A DNA stretch of 64,000 nt, taken from the NCBI GenBank assembly GCA_030530775.1, contig JAUMUG010000006.1, positions 1-64,000 on the forward strand. Direction: 5' to 3'. This stretch comes from Lautropia sp. Its GTDB lineage: Bacteria > Pseudomonadota > Gammaproteobacteria > Burkholderiales > Burkholderiaceae_E. Below the pieces are notes generated by a model that was given only the letters and a program-made list of their open reading frames with translations, was not told where the DNA came from and did not search any database. Positions 53,085-61,712 of this stretch are shown piece after piece. Numbering within the stretch: position 1 is the first letter of the stretch; the number at the start of each line of letters is the position of its first letter. A program made the position numbers and the translations under genes.

Positions 53085-53969
53085 GGACACCTGGAAAAGA
53101 AGAGGAAGGGGCTCTCTCCACACTGCGCCGGATCGGTGCGATCCGTTCCGACCCGTTCCGTTCCTATCGCATCGAGGCGTGCGAAGGGGGGAGTACTGCC
53201 GAGTCACACTGTCATTCTATCGGGACTGCAGGAAGCGTTCATGAAACAGAGGCAGGAGCAAAGCCGCTGGAAAAGACCGGTCCGCCGCAGACATCACGAC
53301 GGTGACTGTCGACATGGATGAAGGACGGTCGACACTGAACGGTCGACCCCAGGTGCCACAGGATGATGCCCTGACAAAGGGGGTATGCTTGGTGATGGCC
53401 GGGTTGTCTCGATGTTCCATAGGATGACGTCCATCCGGTCGGGGGCTTCCGTCACCAAAACAGCTGCTTTCATGTACCGCGGGATGATGACTTTCGAGAA
53501 GCGGCCGGATCGGGAGCGCTGTATGAGGGGCGTGGGCACGCTCTGCCGCCAATGACGCCTCGAGTCTGCAATTTTGTAGAGTTTCTTTTGCGGATGTTGC
53601 ACGGCGTGTGGAACTTGGCTGCGGGATGCAACGCCAGGCGGACAATGACGGGCAATCGGGGTTTACTCGGTTAAACTCTCGAATTTGGCCCGGGCCGCGT
53701 TCCGTGCGGCCAGTACGCTCGTTCCATGGCCCGTCGTTTGGACCGAGGCTTTCAGGTGCGCCCAGGTCTTCCATCGGGGCCGAGGCTTTCAGGTCGGCCA
53801 GAGGTGTCTGTGCAAGCCAGGGCTTTCGAATCACGGGTCTTTGCTCCGGATGATATCGGGGCGCCAGGGCGCTCGTTTTCCTTCCTGCCACGTGCTCGTC
53901 ATCGCCTGGTGTCCGCCTTTGGCCCAGCGCGTGTTCACGCGGCTTTCCGTTGACACTCTGTCTCATTCC
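53085..53969 (+). promoter_or_regulatory. Long intergenic region between mutL and the DedA gene
   Basis: Nearly 900 bases between divergent genes with no convincing protein. An open frame runs into the DedA gene from 53685, but its upstream part has no family match. Bases 53743-53853 contain three copies of a degenerate 37-base unit, listed separately. The rest shows nothing I recognise; it could hold decayed genes or an untranslated RNA. Confidence 0.45.
53743..53853 (+). repeat. Three tandem degenerate 37-base units upstream of the DedA gene
   Basis: CCGAGGCTTTCAGGT occurs exactly at 53743-53757 and 53780-53794, and CCAGGGCTTTCGAAT begins at 53817. Each copy starts 37 bases after the last. 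Outside the 15-base core the units differ. Confidence 0.6.
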
Positions 53970-54632
53970 ATGGATTTTTCCACCCTGATCGATATTTTTC
54001 TGCATCTGGACAAACACCTCGAAGTGGTCGTCCAGAACTATGGCACCTGGGTCTATGCCTTGATGTTCGCCATCATCTTCATCGAGACCGGTCTGGTCGT
54101 GATGCCTTTTCTGCCGGGCGATTCGTTACTGTTCGTGGCTGGCGCCATTGCGGCCGTCGGCGGGCTCGATTTGGGGCTCCTGATGGTCTTGCTGACGACA
54201 GCTGCCATTCTGGGCGATGCCGTCAACTACTCGGTGGGCAAGTACTTCGGGCCCAAGGTGTTCAGTTGGGAAGACAGCCGTTTCTTCAACAAGGCAGCCT
54301 TCGACCGCACGCATGCCTTCTATGAAAAGCATGGTGGCATCACTATCATGGTCGCGCGTTTCATGCCTTTCATCCGCACTTTTGCCCCCTTCGTGGGCGG
54401 TGTGGCACAAATGACCTACAGCAAGTTCGCCACTTACAACGTCGTCGGTGGCATTCTGTGGGTGGTCAGCTTGTCGGGTCTGGGTTACTTGATCGGCAAC
54501 TCGGCCTGGGTCAAAGCGCATTTCTCCTGGGTGACGTTGGCGATGATCGTGATTCCGGCACTGCCGGCCGTGATCGAAGTGCTGCGCCACACGGTTTTCA
54601 AGTCCAAGACCAAGGCGGCGGTGGCCGAGTAA
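53970..54632 (+). CDS. DedA-family membrane protein
   Basis: A 220-residue inner-membrane protein with the family's core: E-T-G-L-V-V-M-P-F-L-P-G-D-S-L-L-F (residues about 36-52), G-D-A-V-N-Y-S-V-G-K and R-F-M-P-F-I-R-T-F-A-P-F-V-G-G. DedA proteins are thought to move lipids such as undecaprenyl phosphate and support membrane potential and antimicrobial resistance. ATG 53970 gives the usual short N-terminus. The position before the polysaccharide-type locus could matter, since lipid-carrier recycling serves such pathways; that is inference. Confidence 0.92.
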   Translation: MDFSTLIDIFLHLDKHLEVVVQNYGTWVYALMFAIIFIETGLVVMPFLPGDSLLFVAGAIAAVGGLDLGLLMVLLTTAAILGDAVNYSVGKYFGPKVFSWEDSRFFNKAAFDRTHAFYEKHGGITIMVARFMPFIRTFAPFVGGVAQMTYSKFATYNVVGGILWVVSLSGLGYLIGNSAWVKAHFSWVTLAMIVIPALPAVIEVLRHTVFKSKTKAAVAE

Positions 54633-54723
54633 AACGGCGCCCCGAAACACACCGCTGGGGCAGGCCCTGGCCTGTGCGGACATCGCGCAGACATCCTCCA
54701 GAAGGCTGTGCGATTGGCCTTTT

Positions 54724-54764
54724 CAAAGAAGCGGAGAAAGCACTGTGCTTTCTCCGCTTCTTTG
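54724..54764. terminator. Terminator hairpin between the DedA gene and the polysaccharide-type operon
   Basis: A perfect 19-bp stem, CAAAGAAGCGGAGAAAGCA and its reverse complement around a 3-base loop, lies between convergent genes. The A/T-rich outer ends (CTTCTTTG) supply T residues on either strand, so it can act in both directions. Confidence 0.85.
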
Positions 54765-54817
54765 ATGATGGCCAAGAACCGGCTTCAGCCGGTCCGCTCC
54801 GCGTCGGTCCGGTCAGA

Positions 54818-56188
54818 TCAGATATCGAGCTGGTACTTGAACTCGATCGAGCCCGAGTAGGACGTCTTGGCTGCATCCGCGTCGGTACGGCTGCTGTTGC
54901 GGAAGCGGTCATTCGGTTCGAACATGCCCACGACAGCCTCGACGCGCAGTTTGCTGGTCGGACGCCAGCCCCAGACCAGATCGAGCCCATAGCCCAGGTT
55001 GCGGCTGGTCTGCCGGTCGCTACGGGGACGCAGCGAGGTGCCGGTCAGCGGTGCGACGTGATCCTGACGATAGTGGTGATAGACCAGGTCCAGCGAGCTG
55101 TTCTTACCCGGTGCAAAGCCGGTGCCCACGGTCAGCACATGCAGGTTCGACAGCGAGGGGTTCAGCGTTTCGCCATAGACCTTGAACTTGGTCAGACCTC
55201 CCATGCGGGCCTTGTTGTCCTGCAGGCCGGTCTGGCGATGGGTGCCGTCACTGCTGCTGTCGCCGCTGCCCCAGGCATAGCCGAGGGTCACCCGCGGTTG
55301 CCAGTCGTCATTGGCGAAGAACCAGGTGGCGCCCATGTCGATGGCCTGGCCACTGACCTTGTCGCCCTGATCCTTGCCATCGACCACGCTGAACAGGGCC
55401 CAGTGTTGCAGCGGGCCTTTGCGGGGTGAGGCAAAGGAGCCGATCGACAGGTGGGTCAGACGCAGGTCGGTATGACTGTTGCGCTGCGACAGGGCCCGCA
55501 CGATCAGCGAATGACGTTTGCTCAGCGCATAGTTGCCGGTCACGCCGATCAGGTTGGAGCGCTCGCCGCGGGTGGCGGTGTCGTGCAGCAGATCGCGTTC
55601 CCAGCGGTTCAGGCGGGCGGCATAGGCTTCCACCGTCCATCGGTCGTGGAAGTAAGTGCCTTTGACACCATCCAGTTCGTCGTCGAACAGCCAGTTACGT
55701 TCATCTTCGATGCCCCAGCGGCCGACCTGGGCCAGACTGTTCCATTCAGGCAGCCGTGCTTCGGCATACAGTTTGTTGATCTTCAGGCGGGTGGTGCTTT
55801 CGCCCCCCTGGCTGGTTTCACGTTCGTATTCGTAGGCGAGTTCGGTTTCGTTGAAGATCGCCCATCTGCTTTCACTCTGCCAGTGCAGCGCCATGATGGC
55901 CGAGGGCTTGTATTCGTCGATGCGGCGGATGTCGTTGGCTTCCAGCCGTCGGTTGCGGTGGGATTCGAACTCGAACTCGACCCGGGGCTTCAGGTACAGG
56001 CCGGGGGCGGGGGTTTCCTGGGCGCTCACGTTCAGGGCGGGAGCCAGCAGACTCAGGCCAAGCAGTGAGCAGAGCAGCGGTGCGCAGGCGCGCGAACCTC
56101 GAGCGGTGCCGGCGCGGGTTGTGGTGAGCATGGTCTCGCCCGTGCGCCGGACGGGACCGGGGGGGTGGGGGGGCAATGCTTGGGGCAT
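54818..56188 (-). CDS. AlgE-like outer-membrane beta-barrel (alginate-export family)
   Basis: A 456-residue protein with a signal peptide (hydrophobic L-L-C-S-L-L-G-L-S-L-L-A-P, then V-S-A-Q-E). It has alternating beta-strand patterns throughout, ending F-K-Y-Q-L-D-I as a C-terminal barrel strand. Stretches such as R-W-G-I-E-D-E-R-N-W-L-F-D-D-E-L-D-G-V-K-G and V-T-L-G-Y-A-W-G-S-G-D are typical of the alginate-export (AlgE) family, whose 18-strand barrel lets polysaccharide out. A GAGGAAA site precedes ATG 56188. It is the last gene of the minus-strand locus and is probably the exit pore for a polymer. Confidence 0.82.
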   Translation of the reverse strand: MPQALPPHPPGPVRRTGETMLTTTRAGTARGSRACAPLLCSLLGLSLLAPALNVSAQETPAPGLYLKPRVEFEFESHRNRRLEANDIRRIDEYKPSAIMALHWQSESRWAIFNETELAYEYERETSQGGESTTRLKINKLYAEARLPEWNSLAQVGRWGIEDERNWLFDDELDGVKGTYFHDRWTVEAYAARLNRWERDLLHDTATRGERSNLIGVTGNYALSKRHSLIVRALSQRNSHTDLRLTHLSIGSFASPRKGPLQHWALFSVVDGKDQGDKVSGQAIDMGATWFFANDDWQPRVTLGYAWGSGDSSSDGTHRQTGLQDNKARMGGLTKFKVYGETLNPSLSNLHVLTVGTGFAPGKNSSLDLVYHHYRQDHVAPLTGTSLRPRSDRQTSRNLGYGLDLVWGWRPTSKLRVEAVVGMFEPNDRFRNSSRTDADAAKTSYSGSIEFKYQLDI

Positions 56189-56290
56189 GTTTTCCTCTTT
56201 GTTGGTTGTGTCATGGTGCCGGTGCGGCACCGACGCCCTGTACAGGCGTCGGGACTTTCCGGCTTCTCGTGTCGCCAAAGCGCGAAGGCT

Positions 56291-58636
56291 TCAGGTGTCG
56301 GGGGGCGTGTGCAGACGGGTTTCGCACAACTCCAGTAGCGCCGCCGTGGTGTGATGGCGATCGGGAAACTGTGTACTGAGATAAATATGCCTCGTCAGTG
56401 CCAGAGTCGTCCAGGCCGCAATCGATGTATCACTGACCGGGGTGTTGCTGTGCGCGCCGAAAGCCTGCTGCAGCGCCTGCTGCTGGGGTTCCAGTGCCAG
56501 TGGATCGTTGTAATGACGCAGCGCATGCTCGATCATGTGGGCGATGAAGTTGCCGATGTCGAGCGCCGGGTCGCCTTCGCAGTACAGGTCGAGATCCAGC
56601 CAGAGCAGCCGCTCACCGTCGACCAGAATCTGGTCGGGATAGCAGTCCCGGTGGATGCCGGTCGGTGGGTTGGCCGGCAATCGGTCCGCCAGGCGCTGGG
56701 TGGCCGGAATCAATGCTTCGATGCGTTCTGCCCAGATCGGGCGCAGGCGGATGGCCATGCGCAGGCGCTCGTGCAACATCTTCAGTTCGTCGTCCAGCGT
56801 CCACTGTCGTTTGGTTGGTACGCGGCTGTTGTGCAGTGAGGCGATGGCTCGGCCGATGCGCGCGGCCGGGTTGGTCGGGCTGTCCGGATTCAGCTGGAGG
56901 GTGTACATTTCGCCGGCGCACTTGCGCTGCAGCCATAGCCGGTATTCGGGCATGATCGCCACTGCTTCGGGCACCGACAGTTCGGGCAGGTCGAAGCCCT
57001 GCTGCCAGAATGCCTGTTGGATCGAATAGCCGTTCTGGTCCACCCCTTTGTGGCGCCATTTGCCGATCAGCGTCGTCGGGGCCTGACCTGGCACTTCGAT
57101 GACGTATTCCAGCAATGCACGGCGTCCGGCCTTGTGGCGCAGCACGCGTACCGGTGCCAGGCGGAAGCCGTCGACGGGCAGGGAAAGGGCGTTGGCGATG
57201 GGCCCATGCATCTGCAGCGAATCGTTCAGCGGCCAGAGCTCTCCCTGGTTGCTGGGTTGCGGCGTGCCGCGTGGCGCTCTGGTGGCATCGATCCGGTCGG
57301 CCATGTCGATGGCGTATTGCAGGGCGCGGCCGATCGTTTCGGCCCAGCCTGGTTTGCGTTTGCGAAAACCCTCGGGCATCAGGCGTATCAGACCGGCGAC
57401 GGTATGCCAGTGGATCAGCTGGACGAACTGCGTCGACGGCAAAGTCTGATAGCCGTCCAGCAGGTTCTCCAGTGCCATGGCGGGCGCCGCTTCCGGCAAC
57501 GTGCCTTCCAGATGTTGCATGCAGAGGCGGGCCAGCATCGAACCGATGTCTGCCGCTGGATCGCCCATGCTGGCGGCGTCCCAATCGATCATCTGCAGAT
57601 CACCGCTCGGTGTGCGGATCACCTGCTCCAGCGAAAAATCGCCGTGATTCAGGCAGCTCGTCCAGTCGGCATGGCGCAGCGCATCGCCGACCCGTTGCTG
57701 CAGCGCACGGGCTGCCTCGGACAGGCTGGGCTGAAGCAGGCCGAGGCTGCCGGTGGCCTGGCGGATGGCATCGATGTCGTTCTGGCGCTGACGGATGATC
57801 GGGTGTGAGACCTGGGCCTGATGCAGTTTCTTCAGCAGCTGACCGATGGCTTGAAAAGTCCGGGCATCCGGCAGTTCGCTGGCCTGGTGCGGGTGCAGGC
57901 TTTCGCCGGCGATCCAGCTGCCGACCAGACAATCGTGGGTGGGATCGCTGGCGAGTAGGGTGGCTCCACCCAGTGCCTCGGCCAGACGGGCGCCGGCCAG
58001 CGTCTGGCCATAGTCGGGGTTCGCACAGGCGCGCAGCAACCCCACGATACGGTCCTTGTGCGACAGCCGCGCAACCAACCGTCGTTCGGGTTTGTAGCGC
58101 AGAATCTGACAATCGAGCCAGGCTGGTTCGGGCAGGTGTTCGGCCAGTGCTCTCAGCGGTGTCGACAGCAACAACGGCAGGGCCGGAATGCCGTGCTGGG
58201 CACTGGTGTCGCTGCGTGGGCCCAGCCGCTGGCGGCTTTTCAGCAGCAGCTGTGACAGAGCCGTCAGCCGCCGGTCGTGTTCGGGAGCGGCCATCAGCAA
58301 CCCGGCCTCCTCGACCATGTGAGTCGAGAAGCAACCGTCTTCGAGGTTGCGCCGGGCCAGCCGGCGGCGTTGCCAGGCCCAATCGCGGCTGCCTACCGGC
58401 AGGGCCTTGGCGAAGGCATGCTGGACCTTGCCCTGGTGGTCGTACAGGCGCAGGCCGGCAATGCAACTCGTTGCCGGCTTGTAGCGCAGGTAGTCGACTT
58501 CGGCCCGGACGATGCCCGCACCCTGCGGGGATCGATGCAGACACTCGGTCAGGCGTTCATCGTCCAGCAGGATGGCCAGCCCGGGCAGGCTGGGGTCGCG
58601 TTGGACGATGGCCGCATCGGCATTGCTCGACGACAT
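56291..58636 (-). CDS. Protein with two tandem aminoglycoside-phosphotransferase-like kinase domains
   Basis: A 781-residue cytoplasmic protein. The first APH-like domain (about residues 150-450) has C-L-N-H-G-D-F-S-L-E-Q-V-I then M-I-D-W-D-A-A-S-M-G-D-P. The second (about 500-775) has I-H-R-D-C-Y-P-D-Q-I-L-V then W-L-D-L-D-L-Y-C-E-G-D-P-A-L-D-I-G-N-F. In both, the catalytic H-x-D is kept but the metal-binding Asn of the loop (H-x-D-x-x-x-x-N) is Gln. APH-like kinases phosphorylate small molecules such as choline, sugars or homoserine. The surrounding glycosyltransferases suggest a sugar or polymer precursor. AAGGAA ribosome site before ATG 58636. Confidence 0.75.
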   Translation of the reverse strand: MSSSNADAAIVQRDPSLPGLAILLDDERLTECLHRSPQGAGIVRAEVDYLRYKPATSCIAGLRLYDHQGKVQHAFAKALPVGSRDWAWQRRRLARRNLEDGCFSTHMVEEAGLLMAAPEHDRRLTALSQLLLKSRQRLGPRSDTSAQHGIPALPLLLSTPLRALAEHLPEPAWLDCQILRYKPERRLVARLSHKDRIVGLLRACANPDYGQTLAGARLAEALGGATLLASDPTHDCLVGSWIAGESLHPHQASELPDARTFQAIGQLLKKLHQAQVSHPIIRQRQNDIDAIRQATGSLGLLQPSLSEAARALQQRVGDALRHADWTSCLNHGDFSLEQVIRTPSGDLQMIDWDAASMGDPAADIGSMLARLCMQHLEGTLPEAAPAMALENLLDGYQTLPSTQFVQLIHWHTVAGLIRLMPEGFRKRKPGWAETIGRALQYAIDMADRIDATRAPRGTPQPSNQGELWPLNDSLQMHGPIANALSLPVDGFRLAPVRVLRHKAGRRALLEYVIEVPGQAPTTLIGKWRHKGVDQNGYSIQQAFWQQGFDLPELSVPEAVAIMPEYRLWLQRKCAGEMYTLQLNPDSPTNPAARIGRAIASLHNSRVPTKRQWTLDDELKMLHERLRMAIRLRPIWAERIEALIPATQRLADRLPANPPTGIHRDCYPDQILVDGERLLWLDLDLYCEGDPALDIGNFIAHMIEHALRHYNDPLALEPQQQALQQAFGAHSNTPVSDTSIAAWTTLALTRHIYLSTQFPDRHHTTAALLELCETRLHTPPDT

Positions 58637-58646
58637 GCGTGTTCCT

Positions 58647-60491
58647 TCAAAGAGAGCTGTCCATGGTGGTACTGACTGCTTGGCGATGCGATTCCCACAG
58701 CGCGGCGTAGGGGCCGTCCTTGGCCAGCAGTTCGGCGTGTGTGCCGGTTTCGGCGATCCGACCTTTTTCCAGATAGACGATGCGGTCGGCGCTGGCGGCC
58801 AGGTCCAGGTCGTGCGTGATTATCAGGGTGGTCCGGTTGGCGATCAGACGCTGGATGGCTCGGCGCACGATGGCTTCGCTTTGACGGTCCAGGCCGGTGG
58901 TGGGTTCGTCCAGCACCAGAATCGGGCAGCGGCGCAGGGCGACCCGGGCAATGGCGATCCGCTGGCGCTGGCCACCCGACAGGGTGGCGCCCCGTTCGCC
59001 GATGACGGTGTCGTAGCCGTGGGGCTGTTCCATGATGAAGTCGTGCGCGTTGGCCATGCATGCCGCCAGTTCGACTTCTTTGTCGCTGACCTCGCGACCG
59101 GCGGCACTGGTCAGGTTGTCGCGGATGCTGCCAGCGAACAGCAGTGTGTCCTGCGGCAGCAGACCGATCTGAGCGCGGACGCTGGCCATGGTCCAGTCGC
59201 GGATGCTCCGGCCGTCGATTTCGACAGTGCCTTTCTGTGGTTCATAAAGGCGTAGCAGCAGGGATGCCAGCGTCGATTTGCCCATGCCCGAGGGACCGAC
59301 GATCGCCACGTGTTCCCCGGCTTTCAGGTCGAGGTTCAGGCCCGAGAAGACTGCCGGACCGTTCACGGGGTCGTAGGCGAAGTGCAGGTTGCGGAAGTTC
59401 ACTTCACCCCGGAAAGCCGGTGCCGGCTTGGCGTTGGGCAGGTCGACGATGTCGTTCGGCTCTTCCAGGATGTCGGCAATGCGCTCGCCCGAAGCCAGCG
59501 CCTTGGACAGGCGGGCCGCGTACTTGGCGTATTCGCGCACCGGACGCATCGAGTTCTTCAGGTATGAAATGAAGACCAGCAGGTCGCCCGCCGTCAATGC
59601 GCCTTCGATCACCTGGATGGCCCCCTGCCACAGCACCAGCGCCACGGCGACGGCCACCAGCAGGTCGACCGAGCGTTCCAGGCCGGCCGACAGGCGCTTG
59701 GTGCGCAGGTCTGCCGTCATCGCCTTGCCTTCGCTGCCCCGGAAGGTGCGGTCGAAATCACCTTCCAGCGCCAGTGACTGCACGGTGCGGATCGCCGACA
59801 TGGTTTCGGAGGCGGTCGAGGCCAGCGCTCCCTCACGCTTGCGCTGATAGCGGCTGGCCTCGTGGATCAGGCGGCTGCTGCGCCGGGCCGACAGCCACAT
59901 GATGGGCAATGGGATCAGCGAGTACAGCGCCAGTTCCCAGTTCAGCCAGAACATCATCAGCATGATGCCGCCCAGGATGAACACGTTGGCCAGCATCGGC
60001 AGCAGGGCCGAAACCGTCACTTCCTTCAGCATCGCCACATCGTTGACCAGGCGCAGCGTCAGATCGCCTGCACGCTGCTTCTGGTGAAAGGCGAGCGACA
60101 GGTGTAGCAGCTTACTGTAGAGATCGTTACGCACCCGACTGAGCACGGAGGCGCCGATGCGGGCGAAACCGATGGTGGACAGATAGCCGCCGAGTGCGCG
60201 AAGTGCCGCAAAAACGATCACGCCGGCGGCGCTCAGCCAGACCAGCTCCATCATCTGCAGCCCGAGCGGTAGATTGGCATCACCCGATCGGCTCTTTTCC
60301 AGCACGTGGTCGACCACGAAGGCGAGCGGCCAGGGCTCCGCCAGCCGCATCAGCGTCATGATGAGAAGCGCCGCCAGAGAGCCGACGATCATCATGCCTT
60401 GTCCCTTCAGATAGGGACGGAAGCGACGCCAGACACGGCGCAGAGGTTTGTCTTCTCGCGAGGTGCTGGCTTGATTCACGTTTTGCGTCAT
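58647..60491 (-). CDS. ABC exporter, fused membrane and ATPase domains (MsbA-like)
   Basis: A 614-residue half-transporter with six membrane helices (residues about 35-330). Its ATPase domain has Walker A G-P-S-G-M-G-K-S-T (about residue 400), Q-loop L-L-P-Q-D-T, signature L-S-G-G-Q-R-Q-R, Walker B I-L-V-L-D-E-P-T-T-G-L-D and switch I-T-H-D-L-D. It acts as a dimer to flip or export lipids, lipid-linked glycans or peptides. It starts immediately after the stop of the preceding glycosyltransferase (no gap), so the two are coupled. A role in exporting the locus product is inferred. Confidence 0.9.
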   Translation of the reverse strand: MTQNVNQASTSREDKPLRRVWRRFRPYLKGQGMMIVGSLAALLIMTLMRLAEPWPLAFVVDHVLEKSRSGDANLPLGLQMMELVWLSAAGVIVFAALRALGGYLSTIGFARIGASVLSRVRNDLYSKLLHLSLAFHQKQRAGDLTLRLVNDVAMLKEVTVSALLPMLANVFILGGIMLMMFWLNWELALYSLIPLPIMWLSARRSSRLIHEASRYQRKREGALASTASETMSAIRTVQSLALEGDFDRTFRGSEGKAMTADLRTKRLSAGLERSVDLLVAVAVALVLWQGAIQVIEGALTAGDLLVFISYLKNSMRPVREYAKYAARLSKALASGERIADILEEPNDIVDLPNAKPAPAFRGEVNFRNLHFAYDPVNGPAVFSGLNLDLKAGEHVAIVGPSGMGKSTLASLLLRLYEPQKGTVEIDGRSIRDWTMASVRAQIGLLPQDTLLFAGSIRDNLTSAAGREVSDKEVELAACMANAHDFIMEQPHGYDTVIGERGATLSGGQRQRIAIARVALRRCPILVLDEPTTGLDRQSEAIVRRAIQRLIANRTTLIITHDLDLAASADRIVYLEKGRIAETGTHAELLAKDGPYAALWESHRQAVSTTMDSSL

Positions 60492-61676
60492 TTATTCCGT
60501 AATGTTCAGAGAAGGGGCTCTGTCAGCGATCTGCAGGATCCGTCGGGCGACGACATCCCAGCTGTGACCGGATTCGATCCGTTCACGGCCGGCACGGCCC
60601 ATGCGCGAGCGGCGTGCAGGATCCCGGACCAACGAGGCCATGGCATCCGCCAGTGCCAGCGGATCGTCCGGTGCCACCAGCAATCCGTCGATGTCGTGTT
60701 GCACGATCTGGTCGAGATGGCCGACACGGGTCGTCACCACCGGCAGTTCGGCTGCCAGGTATTCGTAAATCTTCAGGGGTGAAAAATAGAAATCCCGCTG
60801 CTGGGGGTAGGGGGCGGTGGCAATGTCCATCGCCGCCAGCAGCTCGGGCACCTGCCACGGCTGTACCGCACCGCTGAAGCTGCAGTGTTCCAGCAGACCG
60901 TACCGGCGCAGTTGTGTCTCCATGTCCAGCCGCCCCGGTCCGTCGCCCACCACCAGCAGACGGGTGTCGGCATGCCGGCGGTTCAGCTGGACGAAGGCTT
61001 CCACCAGCAAGGGCAGGCCGTGCCAGGGCTTGAGCGTGCCCAGAAATCCGATGACGGTCTCCGGGTTCCGTGTCAAACGGGCTGCGCGCTTCGTACTGGC
61101 GTCGGCAAAGGCTGCCGGATTGACACCATTGGCCACGACATGCACGCGACCCTTGGCTTCGGGCCGGTTCTCGAGGTAGCCGGCAACACCCGGCGAGACC
61201 GCGACCATGGCTTTGGCGTGGCCGAAGGCACTGGTGGCCATGGCTTCGGCTCGTTCGGGCAGCACCAGCTGTCGATGGGTGCGCTGTTCTTCGATCAGCG
61301 GCGCATTCACTTCCAGCACCCCCGGAATGCCGGCACGGTGTGCCCAGCGCATGCCGACATCGCTCCACAGCGAATAGCGCTCGTAGACCAGATCGAAAGG
61401 GCCGGCCCTGTCCAGTGCCGCGATCATGTCGTCATGGGCGTCCAGCAGTGCCCGGGCACGTTCTTCGAGCTTGCCGCGCGGGGCGGTCGGCAACTCGACG
61501 ACCTGCAGTCCTTCGAGGCCGGTCGGCGCATCGCCGTCGAAGCGGTTGGCAAACAGCGTGACACGATGGCCCGCCTTCAGAAAGGCACGGATGATTTCCT
61601 GGACATGGATCGAGGCGCCTTTGGTGCCGAAGACCGGAATACCGGCGTCGGCGCAGAGATAAGCGATGTGTTTCAT
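60492..61676 (-). CDS. Glycosyltransferase family 4
   Basis: A 394-residue GT-B enzyme. The N-terminus (I-P-V-F-G-T-K-G-A-S-I-H-V-Q-E-I-I) binds the acceptor side. The C-terminal donor domain has V-I-G-F-L-G-T-L-K-P-W-H-G-L and the E-x7-E type motif region S-P-L-K-I-Y-E-Y-L-A-A-E-L-P-V-V. The N-terminal E-V-N-A-P-L-I-E-E-Q stretch is common in exopolysaccharide GT4 enzymes. Donor and acceptor sugars are unknown. Its stop abuts the ABC exporter start. Confidence 0.9.
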   Translation of the reverse strand: MKHIAYLCADAGIPVFGTKGASIHVQEIIRAFLKAGHRVTLFANRFDGDAPTGLEGLQVVELPTAPRGKLEERARALLDAHDDMIAALDRAGPFDLVYERYSLWSDVGMRWAHRAGIPGVLEVNAPLIEEQRTHRQLVLPERAEAMATSAFGHAKAMVAVSPGVAGYLENRPEAKGRVHVVANGVNPAAFADASTKRAARLTRNPETVIGFLGTLKPWHGLPLLVEAFVQLNRRHADTRLLVVGDGPGRLDMETQLRRYGLLEHCSFSGAVQPWQVPELLAAMDIATAPYPQQRDFYFSPLKIYEYLAAELPVVTTRVGHLDQIVQHDIDGLLVAPDDPLALADAMASLVRDPARRSRMGRAGRERIESGHSWDVVARRILQIADRAPSLNITE

Positions 61677-61712
61677 GAGAACGATCGGGGAAAAGGACGG
61701 GAGGCCATCGTT

